Below are positions 35,601 through 47,040 of a stretch of DNA of 64,000 nt, one piece after another (the stretch's first letter is position 1; every line of letters starts with the position of its first letter). This stretch comes from Owenia fusiformis (Eukaryota; Annelida; Polychaeta; Sabellida; Oweniidae). Below the pieces are notes generated by a model, which saw nothing but the letters and a program-made list of their open reading frames with translations, made no database searches and was not told the DNA's origin. The stretch lies in the NCBI GenBank assembly GCA_903813345.2, contig CAIIXF020000005.1, positions 14,513,375 through 14,577,374 of the forward strand. The letters run 5' to 3'. The position numbers and the translations under genes are program-made.

Positions 35601-37803
35601 ACACCTGCTTCGGAGGATGGAGAAATGTGGGTTAGACCATTACTTACCTGTGGGTGTTGTTCGAGATCTGAGATGACCAGTCCATTCTCCAGGATCAACT
35701 GTCGTGCCTGAAATCAAATGAAGAATGTAACGATTTCATGTACATGTCAACAATGCTATTTCTCGATAACATGGGAAATGCTGGAGCAGGGACAAATGAT
35801 GTACAAATGGATGTGATACAGGCCCGTAGCCAGGATCTATCAGGGAGGGGGGTCACTTTTTAAAAAATTCCATGGGGGTCACATTTGACAATTTTCGTCC
35901 AAAATGGCCAAAATCATTTAAAAAGGTGAAAAACTGCATGATTTTGAAAGAACTATGTGCCTCTGATCATTAGTTACGCCTCTGTTATTTCACTTACTTG
36001 GAATGATGTAGGAACACAAATGATCTTTAGATTCTCTGCTTTCACTCTGGATGCTGAAATGATAACATTATAAATATTACACAAAGGGCATTTTAAATAT
36101 TACACAGGCAATTTTAAATATTATACAGGACATTATAATAAATATTATACAGGACATTTCTCAACCCATAATGATGTTGAAAGAAGTTAAGTAATTGAGT
36201 GTGGAACTTAATTTTATTATTCATACTGAGTGATATAATTCGAAGTCGCTGTATTTAACTCCTGTCCCCAGTCTCCATTTTGATAAACTTTTCCAGTCAA
36301 TGGGTAACTAAAGTAAATAATGCATCTAAAGCTCCTTACCAATTTTTTCAACTGCATACACTATAGTGGATCCACTGCCAACACCAACAACTTGATTGTC
36401 CTACAAGAAAATTAGTAAACAAATAAATATTACAGCATAATATAGCATCATGAGATAACTCTGATATTTCTAATTAAACATCATGCTTATTAGACAGTAA
36501 GATTACCTTCCTATTTATCACAATTTACATTTCTAAAAGATTTTTGACTTCCTATTCTTTGTTTGTATCGGATGAAAGGGATTCAGACCACTGAGATTTG
36601 GATGATGGGTTCGGACATAGAATTTTTTTCATGGCCTGACTTCGTCGCTAACATGCTAAATATAAGAGTTAGCTGACGTTTGGGAGTCTGACTTACCTTC
36701 TAAAGGTTAGAACCTGAATCTTAATGAAACTATATCACCTTTGTTGCGTCGATGATGATGCATAAAGACAGCATTTGATAGAAATTAGTGTAAATGCTTT
36801 TCCGACTTTTTCATTTTTCATCAATGTTGACTTCCGGGAAGGCGTTGTAGTTATCACGAAATAACGCATTGACCCTTGAACTTTACTTTGTTGACGTGTC
36901 AACCAAGCATGTCTGGTGTGAAAATTAAAAGAATATTAAGCAATGTTCTACATCCGCCAAGCTAAGTGAAGTAGCCAATATTTAAATTACCAATTTCAAG
37001 TGAAGTACGCAACGAACAAAACTGCGTGATCTACACTCCCACTATTGGTCTGAACGAAATGCTACGTAGAAATATGAGCCGTCTGCTGTATTAGTCGATT
37101 AATAGAGTAAGACCTGTTGGTGATGCTTTATAATTTAGACCAAAACATTGAAGAACAAACGAACCTGTAAACCGTGAAAACAACGAACAAATATTCGGTT
37201 TTCACATATGTTCGGTAATTTTTCGTATTGAAACTTCCGGAACTTACAAGGAAATCATTCATTTTCACGGTCCATGATTTACCTCTTGGATGTTGTGGCA
37301 AATGCTCCATGGTTGACAGAACAAAGGTGATATGGTTTCATTAGGATTCGGGTTCTAACCTTTAGAAGGTAAGTCAGACTCCCAAACACCAGCTAACTCT
37401 TATATTTAATATGTTAGTGCCGAACTCAGGCCATGAAAACAATTCTAGTCTATTTGGATTCAGACCAATTTATAGGATACAGATCATGTGGATTCAGACC
37501 ATTGGAATCCGGTCTATTGGGCTTCAGACCAATGGGATTCTGAGGATCGGGATTAAAACCAATGGTGTGTGATGGATTGTCCTCATTCATTCTTTTTTGT
37601 TTTGATCTTGGAAATGATTTTGTACTCACTTTGAGATGATCTTCAACGGCAGCCCTGGCAGCAGCCTGCTTCCCTGCGACAACACCAGACTCCATGCTTC
37701 CTTGGCAACACAAATACCTTGTTTGGTGGAATTTAGTTGCCTTGTTATTGCAACATTTAGCAAGTTCTTTGCTAAATTTCAAAAAACGTGAAAAATAAAT
37801 CAT
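32646..37803 (-). CDS. RPIA: Ribose-5-phosphate isomerase A, eight coding exons
   Basis: Exons in transcript order: 37630-37803, 36340-36400, 35998-36053, 35648-35707, 34636-34769, 34148-34289, 33193-33304 and 32646-32782. All introns are GT-AG and all phases agree. RPIA interconverts ribose-5-phosphate and ribulose-5-phosphate in the non-oxidative pentose phosphate pathway. Signatures in order: [20 protein letters not shown] (phosphate loop), [11 protein letters not shown] (catalytic acids), [44 protein letters not shown] and [18 protein letters not shown]. Two starts are possible. The ATG at 37695 ([10 protein letters not shown]) has an AxxATGG context and gives 255 residues, close to invertebrate relatives. 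The ATG at 37803 has a poor context and adds 36 residues rich in Lys and Cys. I prefer 37695, with 37696-37771 as 5' leader. The C-terminal ~18 residues after REKP are extra and polar. Confidence 0.95.
33640..34135. repeat. 63-bp minisatellite in an RPIA intron
   Basis: About eight copies of a 63-base unit containing ACAACACTTTTCACTTTTAC, TGCATTAAAACATATTAACG and ACCACACACATAAATACAAT. Because 63 is a multiple of three, a frame stays open on each strand (21-residue repeats), which is a by-product. The array ends about 13 bases from the 3' end of RPIA exon 6 (34148), next to its splice donor. Confidence 0.95.
34785..34945. mobile_element. Short relative of the GGTGGTGACAT element in an RPIA intron
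   Basis: Contains AAGGCATTAACATG, AAATGTCACCACC, GTTACAGATGCTG and GACTATAACAATGTGTCAAC, in the same order as the long copy at 11230-12275 but without its array. Confidence 0.65.
35819..35985. repeat. CAGGCCCGTAGCCAGG-family repeat in an RPIA intron
   Basis: Starts CAGGCCCGTAGCCAGG and contains CACATTTGACAATTTTCGTC and AAAAACTGCATGATTTTGAA. Close to the copy at 3800. Confidence 0.65.
36066..36160. repeat. Short tandem repeat, about 28 bp, in an RPIA intron
   Basis: Three to four copies of a unit like AAATATTACACAGGCATTTT, imperfect. Confidence 0.7.
36618..37444. mobile_element. Element with ~125-bp inverted repeats in RPIA intron 1
   Basis: The left arm (about 36618-36745) and the right arm (about 37316-37444) are reverse complements with about 10% mismatches, e.g. 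TAGCTGACGTTTGGGAGTCT on the left and AGACTCCCAAACACCAGCTA on the right. No coding capacity in the ~570-base middle. Each arm contains a consensus splice donor word, AGAAGGTAAGT: at 36691-36696 reading on the minus strand and at 37369-37374 on the plus strand. Confidence 0.8.
37454..37560. repeat. Degenerate tandem GGATTCAGACCAAT repeat
   Basis: Several copies of a roughly 20-base motif (GGATTCAGACCAATTT, GGATTCAGACCATTGG, GGCTTCAGACCAATGG) next to the inverted-repeat element, with a single related motif on its other side at 36579. Confidence 0.6.
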
Positions 37804-38009
37804 CGGTCAATAGTTTGAGATGCTTCAAAAGGATCACGAATTCTGACATTTCTTGAATTAGCTATACTTTATTTTTGCCATACTCTTTACAGATAAAGTG
37901 GTTTTTTGAAATAAAATAATACGCTTGTTTCAATTTTATAGAGTGTTCTACGATAATGAAGGTGATTACAGCAGCAAAAAGCTTCATTATTTCGTGATAG
38001 CAATTATTC

Positions 38010-38023
38010 TACGCATGCGCGTA
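38010..38023. promoter_or_regulatory. NRF1-like motif upstream of RPIA
   Basis: TACGCATGCGCGTA, close to the NRF1 consensus (GCGCATGCGC), with ACGGAAG (ETS-like) eight bases further on. It lies 207-315 bases upstream of the two RPIA start codons. NRF1 sites are usual in promoters of metabolic genes; use here is inferred. Confidence 0.4.
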
Positions 38024-38349
38024 GTAAACGGAAGCTGAAAAAAATAAAAAAAATGATTTTTCCATTTTTTCAGTGAAAAGTGTTTATAACGACGTAAGTA
38101 TTGAGTTCAGCATGAAAAAATTATAAGAAACGTTTTGACTTGAGTGACTTTTATGTTTGTCCGATATATGAATATGTTTATCTGATGTGTTTTACACCTC
38201 AGCAACTTTATCAACAGGACAGACCATATTCCACACTCAGTTGCCAATGGCCATACAACAATATAAATAAGACACTCTTTGTTGTTTTGAATTTGCCTTT
38301 AAATTGCCAAGCCGTCTTATTTTTATTGATGTAAACATAATAAACTCAC

Positions 38350-38465
38350 CTTCATTGATCTTTACACGTAGTCCTAGTTCATAAATTGGTCTACTTCGCA
38401 GGATATTATTCACAAAAGAATTAAAATAAAACTGAAGGAAATGTTTTACAACAAGCGGCCATCTT
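38350..38465 (-). other. Possible 5' non-coding exon and YY1-like promoter of RPIA
   Basis: Reading on the minus strand, TCAAGATGGCCGCTTG (YY1-like, about 38454-38469) is followed about 100 bases later by ATGAAG and a perfect donor, GTGAGT, with the last exon base at 38350. A pyrimidine-rich acceptor at 37772 (TTTGAAATTTAG) could receive it. The ATG at 38355 would then give only a seven-codon upstream frame. It needs transcript evidence. Confidence 0.35.
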
Positions 38466-41066
38466 GACTAAATCGCTTTAGTGGAAAAAAGGCATGCTTT
38501 CAAAATGGAGAACGAGACGACGTCTATTTCAAATGAAAACGTTCAATATCTCATAATCAAGACAAGCCGTTACCATTTCAATTCATGAAATATTAACAGA
38601 ACGATTTTTAGAATATTACATAAATTTATTGAACGACGGCTTAAGATTTAGTTCACGGTGTTCCAGATGGAATCACTTCTAGCCAAGAATTGGCTAGAGA
38701 CTCGACTAAGGACAGACATTTCTGATTAGAACTAGTGGCCCACATGGACCACAGAGCATAGGCCTATGAATGTTTTCTCTGTTTGCATTGTTTTTACTTT
38801 TTACATTTGATAAGGGTGAATTGGCCTCAAATAATAACAAATAAGAAAAAATGCCAATTCGACCCCACGGGTAATGCCTCATATCAGGCCTGTCAACTGT
38901 CCCGCAATTTGCGTATTCGTCATGCATTTGCTGAAGAATTTGAAGTCACGCCAGTTTTTTTGGTGGACAGAAAATGTCACGCAAATACGCATTTTACTTG
39001 GTAATTGTCAAGCAAAAATATTTCTGTAGAAAAATTTCTGAAAAAGTTCGCCGATACAGGAAAAATACGAATGCCGAAAAAAACATATGCATTCCGTTCG
39101 GACTTTTCACGTGGATCGCGTACATGTCACGCATTCCGTTTGAAAATCTTTGTACCTACCTCACATAGAAATCTTGGTGTGAAAACACTGAATGTTTTTA
39201 TATAAATTACAAAAAAATTGGTTGTCTGAGAACCTTGTGCTTGAGGTCAAGGAAGCAGCCCTGTCAACCCTCACACATTAGGTGTGATTGTCACGCAATT
39301 GCTGGAAAAATAGAAATCATGCATCAATTTAGCGTGTATGATAAAATGTCACTCAAATCATGCATTATGTTGATAATTGTAAAAATCTTTTTTTTTAAAA
39401 TGTGGATATGGTAAAAAAAGTGAATGCAGAAAAAAGCGGACGAATTCCGTTCAGACTTTGCACGCGATTTCCGTATATGTCAAGCACTTGGTCCAATATA
39501 TGTGTATATATCACGCTTTTTTCTAATCTGTCACAGGATTACCATAAATTGACTTAATATTCCTCTTTTATCAAGATTTATGTGGTATAAGTTTTTTCTT
39601 AGCAACATGGGGATTACACCAGAAAAAAATGAGCGTGACGAAGGCGAATCAATAATCTATATTGGCAGAACTTAACTTTTTTACACATTTATACCCCCCT
39701 CCGAAGCCTAACTATCAAGATTTATTTAATTATCTGATCTTTTGAATCGGTCCCTAAAACAAACCACATGGAATATTCTAGAACTAAAATAGTAAAATTC
39801 CAGAGTTTTAAGTTCCCCAAATTGTTTCAAGACATATATGCCATAATGCCTAAGGTCAAGGTCAACACCTTGTTTTTGATAATCAATAAACTTTATTTGC
39901 TGTGATTTAAATACTCAAGTACATATCTGATATTTGCATTGTTTATATTATGTTTGTGAAAAGTGACTGAAATAGTTTAAATACACACCCTAGTTAATAT
40001 GTTACTAATTAATACTATCATAGATTTGTAAAACGCTTTTATCAGATACAGAGTTTATAAATTCTGATTTATATAAGTCTGTCTGTACCACTTCCAAGAG
40101 CAACTACTTTTTCCTATACTAGATAAAGTATAGACTTTGGATATCATAATTGGAATTACTCAAAGTACTGTATGTATTAATCATTTGATAAAGTGTAATT
40201 CATATTTGAAAGTTTTTAATACAGAATATTTTTTAACATATGTGACATACGTCATGTACTGAAGTATTTCAAATATACACACATTTAGATATATAATCAA
40301 TAACAGTCTATGAGCTCACTGTAACAGTACATGTAGTAACATAAATTGCAGATGCATGAAAACAGGCTAATGAAATCAGCTTTGTCATTGTTTAAGTGTT
40401 GATGATATGCAGGCTATCAGTTTATGTATGAGCCAGTTGCCAGAGCTATTGATATAGTAACAAACATAGGCAAGTAGTCACACTCGGGATTTCATATTCA
40501 GGATATTCAAATTCAGGATACACCAATATAGGCAAGTAGTCCGACTCAGGATTTCATATTCAGGGTGTATTCTTTGTTATTGTTTAACTGTGGATGATAT
40601 GCAGCACTGCTATCAGTTTATGTATGAACTAGTTGCTGGAGCTATTATATACACTAACATAGGCAAGTAGCAGGTTTCATATTCAGGGTGTATTCTTTTT
40701 AGTTTCTGAATGACTGACATTGATTCATTTGATTGTAATAGAGTGATATGTGTTTTAAATTGCTATATATTGTTATTAACTGAATTGCTTCTTCCAGGTT
40801 TATTCAGTAATTTTATATGTTAAGATAGTTCTACACTTTCATAACAAGATGTTTTAAGAAATCCCATATCAACATTTAATTGAAACATTTTCAATTTGGG
40901 CAATCAGGTTTTCTACCATTTAGTGCTAATATGTGCATAAAAATATGAAAAATATTATCCATATCAATTATTGATCATAATCTTGAAAATTCAATAAAAT
41001 TGTCATCATGCTTAACTACCTTAAAGTTAATACAGGGACATTTCTTACATGTATCAGGTAGATAAC
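38466..41066. other. Intergenic stretch between RPIA and TMEM180
   Basis: No gene seen. A hairpin word (CTTCTAGCCAAGAATTGGCT) at about 38677 recurs elsewhere. About 38890-39540 holds two degenerate copies of a CACGCA/TGCGT-rich repeat. About 40380-40695 holds a ~185-base tandem duplication (GGCAAGTAGT, TTTCATATTCAGG, GATGATATGCAG, ATCAGTTTATGTATGA). Confidence 0.5.
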
Positions 41067-41154
41067 TACCCTGCGCGCAGAGTCTAGTTATAAACCAGAA
41101 GCTCTCTTTTAAGAAGTGAAGTTAAACGAATGCAAAGGTCTAAGGGTAGGCCTA
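41067..41154 (-). mobile_element. Short TACCCT-family element with 9-bp duplication
   Basis: Starts TACCCTGCGCGCAGAGTC and ends near AATGCAAAGG then AAGGGTA. The exact 9-bp repeat GTAGATAAC flanks it at 41058-41066 and 41155-41163. It is an internal-deletion form of the 370-bp elements, in the opposite orientation, and lies about 460 bases upstream of the first TMEM180 coding exon. Confidence 0.8.
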
Positions 41155-41622
41155 GTAGATAACAACAGAGAATATTCTACTTAATATGACATTTGATAAC
41201 ATAAGGGTCATTGTTATCAATAGTATGATAGGAGATGAGTTGATATCTTCATTCAGTAAGGTCACCGACTCACCAGGCTCACATAAAGCAATATTTATCT
41301 TAGTGAATGTAAAATCTATGAAATATTCATTTTCATTATCCAGGAATAACATTATATGGTGTGTATGACAAACAATGTATAGACATATTCTTTTTTACAT
41401 AATAAAATTTATTATTTTAGATGCATTTTACATTGCTAGACTTTCAATAATCTCTTGTTTGGCTTTACCAGCTGTTAGAATGACACATTGTTTGCAGTGA
41501 TTGTAAACTAAATAAGAGCTTTTTAACAGACAGAGTGGTTCTTGAAACTGGTTATGGTTTTTATATCTGATGTTGTTGGTTTTAGATAATTTTTTTAATT
41601 TTGTTTATTTGTATGTTTCAGG

Positions 41623-41640
41623 ATGAGATGTCAGGATTAA
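41623..41640 (+). promoter_or_regulatory. Out-of-frame upstream ATG overlapping the TMEM180 start
   Basis: Five bases before the chosen start, ATGAGATGTCAGGATTAA forms a five-codon frame that overlaps the real ATG and terminates 10 bases after it. Such overlapping short frames usually reduce initiation at the main start; the effect here is inference. Confidence 0.5.
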
Positions 41641-44600
41641 CATACAATAAAGAGAGTCAGACATTCCACAGATCGCATTCATCAACCTCGAAGGAGGATG
41701 CCCCGTCCACCCGCTGCAGCGGATCAGGGGTGCCTCTCACCCTTGGGGTATGTTACGGCTCAATAGCCCTCTTCAGTGCTGTCCTCCACAATGTCTTCCT
41801 GCTGTATCACATCGAGACATTCGTTTCCATCTACAAAATTAACAAAGCCTCATTCTGGATTGGCGAGACTGTGTTTCTACTGTGGAATTCATTGAACGAT
41901 CCTCTATTTGGTTGGCTGAGTGATAAGGGATATTTAAACAGTAAAGGGAACACTACCCAAAGTGCAGTTATTCTCCATAGATTACGAGCGTTATCATGGA
42001 ATGGACCTCTTCTAGGAATCGCCTTTTTAGGATTCTGGTTTGCCTGGGGCAACCCCACCGTGCAATTTATTCTATGTTTGTGCATATACGATGGATTCCT
42101 TACAATGGTCGATTTACACCATAGTGCCTTATTAGCCGATCTTGCAGTTTCCGCCAAAACTAGGACACGTCTGAATTTTTATTGCTCTGTGTTTATGGCA
42201 TTAGGTAGTCTTTCTGTGTTTCTGTCATATACTGTATGGAATCGAGAAAGTTTTGCGTCATTCCAGTTTTTCTGTGCAGGACTTTCAGCATTCTCTATCG
42301 TAGGATTCTTGTGCAGTACAACTGTATTAAGGAGGTTTTATGTGCAGAAAAGTAAAAATGAAGAAAACGAAAATGAAGAGTCCCACTTTAGGTTAGTATA
42401 GTCCAAATACACTCAGTGTGCTTTATGTGAACTTTCCAAAATGTGAACACCTCCTAATCTGATCTGAGCATTTCAGAATGTATGAATATCACAGAATGTA
42501 AATGCCTCATCCTCCTAAGCAGGTATCCAGAATCCGTACCTCCTTCTTCCCCTTGCTATAACCCGATTAGAATCATGAGATCTAATCATGAACAATGACT
42601 TATACATGATTTCTGTCGCAGTGTTGCGACAGCCAATCAGATTGTGAGTTCTTAATCGGGGAAATGCTAACAGCTTATCGCAGGGGGTAAAAAGAAAGAA
42701 TATATTCTGGATTTTGAAGCCCTGTGATCGGAGGATGATATGCCTCTGAGTGTGAATATCATATAATCTGTCCACCTCTCAATCTGTACATTACAGAATG
42801 ATAACTCCCTTTAATTTGAATATTATAAAATGTGAACACCTTTCTTTATGAACATTACAAAATATGAACACCAATCATTATGAACATTTCAGAATGGAAA
42901 CATGTGTGAATATTACAAAATTAGAATATTTGAAACTTACATTGCAGGCCATCAGGACATGTAGAGACATCATCAGAAGTTGTTCCCAAGGCATCAAAAT
43001 TTTATATTTATATTAAACAACTTGCAACTCAGAAAAACTTCATATGGTTCGCTGGTATGAACCTTATACAGGTAAGTATCTTTTAGTTCAAGATTTTCCC
43101 TGTGAAATCCACTTTTACTTTTGTGTTCAGAAATGGCCAAAACCCAATTCTTTCAAGAAAATCTCTAAAGCAGGACTCTCGAAAAATAATAAATGATATA
43201 AACTATACATTGAAAAGGGAATAAGGAAATATCAATACCTGAGTGTTGAGACCAATGGTTTTCATATCTGTTAGCATCAAGTACCATAAAAAAAATGTAA
43301 GGACATAGACAGTATCTAAATAGAGACAAGACATTTTCAAAATAGGCAAGACAAGCAAATCCAATAGATTATTATCACAGTCTCAGTCTAGAAAAAATTT
43401 AATGATTTTCTGTAAAATATTAAGACAGTTGCCTCGCTACATCCCTTGGAATGTTATTTAGAAAAAACATTAACATTGTAACTTGCTGTGATTAAGTCTT
43501 GTATACTTATGATTTTAGGTGTTCCATTGCCACTTTAACAGTAATTTCTTCCCCTTGTTCCTGGAGAATCTGTTGGGAGATGCTATAACACCTTCCACTG
43601 GCTCAATTCTGCTGGGTAAATATATACATAACGTTAATGGGACATTCCTAATACCTCAGGCACATTTGATCTAAATCAACCGTATGGTGGCTGCATGTTC
43701 CCAAAATTGACAGAAATATGCAGTGTCAAATATAGGGATGAGCATTAGGGGTGAAACGAATACTCAAGTATTCGGTTGCAAATAGGTCTGAGGTGATATT
43801 GGAATGGCATTTTGTGGTATTTGAATATTAACGATTGACTGCGCATGCGCGCTGATTTAGTCTCCCGCCAAGACAAACCCAATTCTAAGGCAATCCTGAT
43901 ATAGATTACACGGTACTCACCTAAGAGTCATCTGCAGCTCTTACTTGTAACCTCTGAGCACTGCTGATTAATCCAGTGGCATCCATAAGAGTAAAATACT
44001 TGAATATAAAGTTAAGAACATTGGTTTGTACGAGAGGCAATCTGCGCCAGGTTCGTTTTTTGGTTCGGTTTTTAGCGCATGCGCTTGGAATAAGTTAATT
44101 TATAATCATTCATAACACAACCATTGCATTGTCTTATCGTCTACAACTTCACTTTTTATTGTGAATTCGAATACAATAAAAAAAGTTCTACAGTAATCGG
44201 CAATCGCTTCTTGTAATGTAATTACGTATTGTATGTGTTTTAGAACCAAACTTGGCGTATTTACTTCACATGCTCTTTGAAATCAAACAACTCATATTTA
44301 CTTCCGGGTTTTTAACAAATATTCGGGGCCGAACGGGGATTTGCTGGCCAAATATTCGGTATGAGAATTTACTATTCGTTTCAGCCCTAATGAGCATCAT
44401 GATGTAGAATTTGTGAAGGCCAATATGTGACGACCAAGTCATATGTAACAACCAGGTCAATATGTAACAGCCAGGTTACTGGTGAAACTGATATTCATTT
44501 TTGAAGAAATTATGTAAAATAAAAGGAAGGTGTCAAATTTTGGCAATTGCATTGCATGGTCAACCTATTTTCCCCACAAATTTCTTTAATTCTTCTATTT

Positions 44601-46228
44601 CATTTTCAGGTGTTTCATTTGTGGCACCACATTTTAACAACTTATATTTCCTGACGCTGTGTCGTAAATATGGCGTGTACAAAGTGATACAATGGCTGTT
44701 TTATGTGAAACTTTTGCTCAGTGGTGTCATGCTTACTGTTGGACCAAACAATATACCAGTTCTCTGCCTTTTTATTGCAAGGTATGTACCCTTTGCATTA
44801 GTTTAACTTTATATCTCATAAGAGAGATTCTTCAGTTTAGAACTATCCTGTGCTCTAGGGGTAAATGTATGTTAACATTAAATCTCAAAAGTTATTTGAT
44901 TCAACAAAAACTAGTGTATGTTTTACATTGTACATCAAGCATGAGAGGATGAATCACTGTTACTGTTTGTGTTTTCTTTAGAAATACAATCATCCACTAG
45001 GAGTAAGAATTTCAAGAGATGAGTGGTATTTTTTCTGATTGATATCAAGATATACTTTTAATCCCTTTGACTGAGTTTGGATTCATGGTAAACATCTCAA
45101 AATCATTTGGATGACATTTTTGAATTTCTTTTTTATCATGTTTTATACAAGACAATAATATATATTAAAATAAAATTTCCAAAAGGCGACATTGTTTAAC
45201 ATTATAAGTCACAGGGTGAATTAACAAATATTTATTAAAATGAACAATCCATTTGGTGAAGCAAACTGGTAAATAAGTTAAACACAAATACACTCTACTT
45301 TACCAAACCCCTAGAAATGCATAAGATACTCTGTTTGTCTAATTGTGTTGTTTAGTATATTTTTGCAAGTGCCTTATTAATATCTAACAGTCTTCCGATA
45401 AACCATTCATAAAGAACAGACAAAAAAACTAATAATATAATCATTACTATTAAGCCAAATGGGTTGCTTATGAACACTAAATGCAAGGTATAGTAGAGTG
45501 AAATATTTTTGGATGACAGGGTTGATTCAAGAATGAAAGTATAATGTGACTCTTTATTTTAGCAACCGTGTGTTTACCGAGGGAACATGTAAACTCCTGA
45601 ATCTAGTCATAAGCGATTTGGTTGACGAGGACTATGTCTTACATAGTAGAAAACAGGCTGTCTCCGCTCTCATGTTTGGTACAGCTGCACTCGTGTCAAA
45701 ACCTGGACAGACACTGGCACCACTTATAGGCACCTGGCTTCTAACACAACAGACAGGTTAGTTTTTATGTCACCACCAGAAGTGGTGACATTTCTTTTAC
45801 TGGATGGTGGTTGGTGTTTGGTGTCTGTTACAAATGGCATGTAGTGACATTTGCCAGGTTAAAATGCCTTTTTAGTTAAAAATCGTGATCGTGATTGCAT
45901 AATGTATTTTGTTTATATTTTGTATGTTTTTTAGTTCAATGTTAATTGTTATTATCAATAAATAGATATAACTTGAAATTATGATTTTATTGTAGGTCAC
46001 GACATCTTTAAATCTGGCGATAAAGTGGGGAGCATAAAAATGGACATTAAAGATATGACATTAACTGACCAAACCACGTATAAGACTGGTTGTTTCCATT
46101 TACTGATCTATGTTCCAATAGCCTGTGCAATACTCCAGATTTTAGCATGGTCACAATTTTCTTTGCATGGGAAAAGACTGCGCTGGGTGAAAGCTGTACG
46201 CGCTGGAGCTCATTACGCAACCGTTTGA
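41628..46228 (+). CDS. MFSD13A: TMEM180 / MFSD13A, MFS-type multi-pass membrane protein, six coding exons
   Basis: Exons 41628-42391, 42948-43071, 43519-43615, 44610-44781, 45563-45756 and 45996-46228 have GT-AG borders and consistent phases, and encode 527 residues (human about 517). The match to TMEM180 runs the whole length: [139 protein letters not shown] and [15 protein letters not shown]. The family has about 12 membrane helices of the major facilitator type; the substrate is unknown. A polar tail of about 35 residues precedes helix 1, longer than in human. Exon 1 begins at an acceptor (AG at 41620-41621), so a 5' non-coding exon must lie upstream. AATAAA at 46580-46585. Confidence 0.96.
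42420..42930. repeat. Degenerate GAATATTACAAAATGTGAACACC-like array in TMEM180 intron 1
   Basis: Repeated words such as AAAATGTGAACACCT and GAACATTTCAGAATG lie on both sides of a ~265-base unrelated segment (about 42513-42776), as if an insertion had split an older array. Confidence 0.5.
43746..44389. mobile_element. hAT-like non-autonomous element in TMEM180 intron 3
   Basis: Ends TAGGGGTGAAACGAATA and TATTCGTTTCAGCCCTA form an inverted pair. The exact 8-bp repeat ATGAGCAT flanks it at 43738-43745 and 44390-44397. Eight-base duplications with such ends are typical of hAT transposons. The interior (644 bases) has no transposase reading frame but holds two GCGCATGCGC-like motifs. Confidence 0.85.
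44787..44863 (+). mobile_element. Old TACCCT-family element abutting the TMEM180 exon 4 donor
   Basis: Starts TACCCTTTGCATTAGTTTAA and ends in CTCTAGGGGTA. The preceding AAGGTATG (44779-44786) and the following AATGTATG (44864-44871) look like a diverged target duplication. The splice donor GTATGT (44782-44787) is formed by the duplicated bases plus the first base of the element. Confidence 0.65.
45758..45875 (-). mobile_element. Short GGTGGTGACAT-family element beside the TMEM180 exon 5 donor
   Basis: TTATGTCACCACC begins about 8 bases after the donor at 45757, followed by GGATGGTGGTTGGTGTTTGG, TGTCTGTTACAAATG and TTAAAATGCCTT, the reverse order of the copy at 34785. Confidence 0.6.
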
Positions 46229-46871
46229 TTAAATCTATCTTGATTAAATCTATGTCATTTAGCTGTCATTCCTAAGATCTCAAAATCTGAATTCATTCAA
46301 AAGTGAATTTTTGTTTTTTTAAACTTGAATGTTTCAAAATTATTTTGAAATGAATTATTTTTGTACAGGTCGTTTCAGTGGACCAACAACCATTCAAAAT
46401 TCTCATAAGCCACATTATAGAATTAGGACTGTTTTTCGGCTTGTTTTTTTTTTGTAAGACATTTTTTATTAGTAAGGTTTACAAATTTCTCTGAATATCT
46501 AAAAATGGCCAATTGTCAGTTCTTACATTTTACTGTGATGTCACATTCCATTCTATTATGTCCTCAAAATGATAATTAAAATAAACTAATTAATTAAAAT
46601 TAATTAAATTAATTAAAACACAATAATTATCAATACTACATGAAAAAAACATGAAATGAGAAAGGATGAAGAAATCTTAATGCCATACTCACCATATTCT
46701 TCTTTGCCATAATCAGAGAAAGTCTGTTTCCACAGAGAAACATACATCAACTATTCACATATTATATTAATATATGAATACAATACCTGTGTCTATACTT
46801 GTACATGTATAAAGCTTTTTAGCATCAACTGTTTATTTTTGAACAGATCTTTCCTGGGGTTTAGGCAATTA

Positions 46872-46940
46872 AAGAGGCAATGTCTGTCATTTCAAGTATC
46901 TTTTTAAGAGATTGAATAATACAGACATTGCCCCTTTAAA
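46872..46940. mobile_element. Very short TTAA-flanked hairpin element
   Basis: TTAAAGAGGCAATGTCTGT and ACAGACATTGCCCCTTTAA are inverted repeats with one mismatch, with TTAA at both outer edges. A solo terminus (TTTAAAGAGGCAATCTGCCA) lies near 3550. TTAA targets suggest a piggyBac- or Kolobok-type mobiliser. Confidence 0.6.
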
Positions 46941-47040
46941 ATATGTTTGCAATTATAGCGGTATGATTGGATTTTGTTTTATTTTTGAAAATATTTATTT
47001 TTCTGATCCCACAATCAATTTTAGAATCCAATACAGTATT

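Noticed and set aside
35471-35711. Frames of 65-75 codons on both strands over RPIA exon 4
   Set aside because: The minus frame contains exon 4 only to GTAAGT; the extension past it has no RPIA similarity. The plus frame is its shadow.
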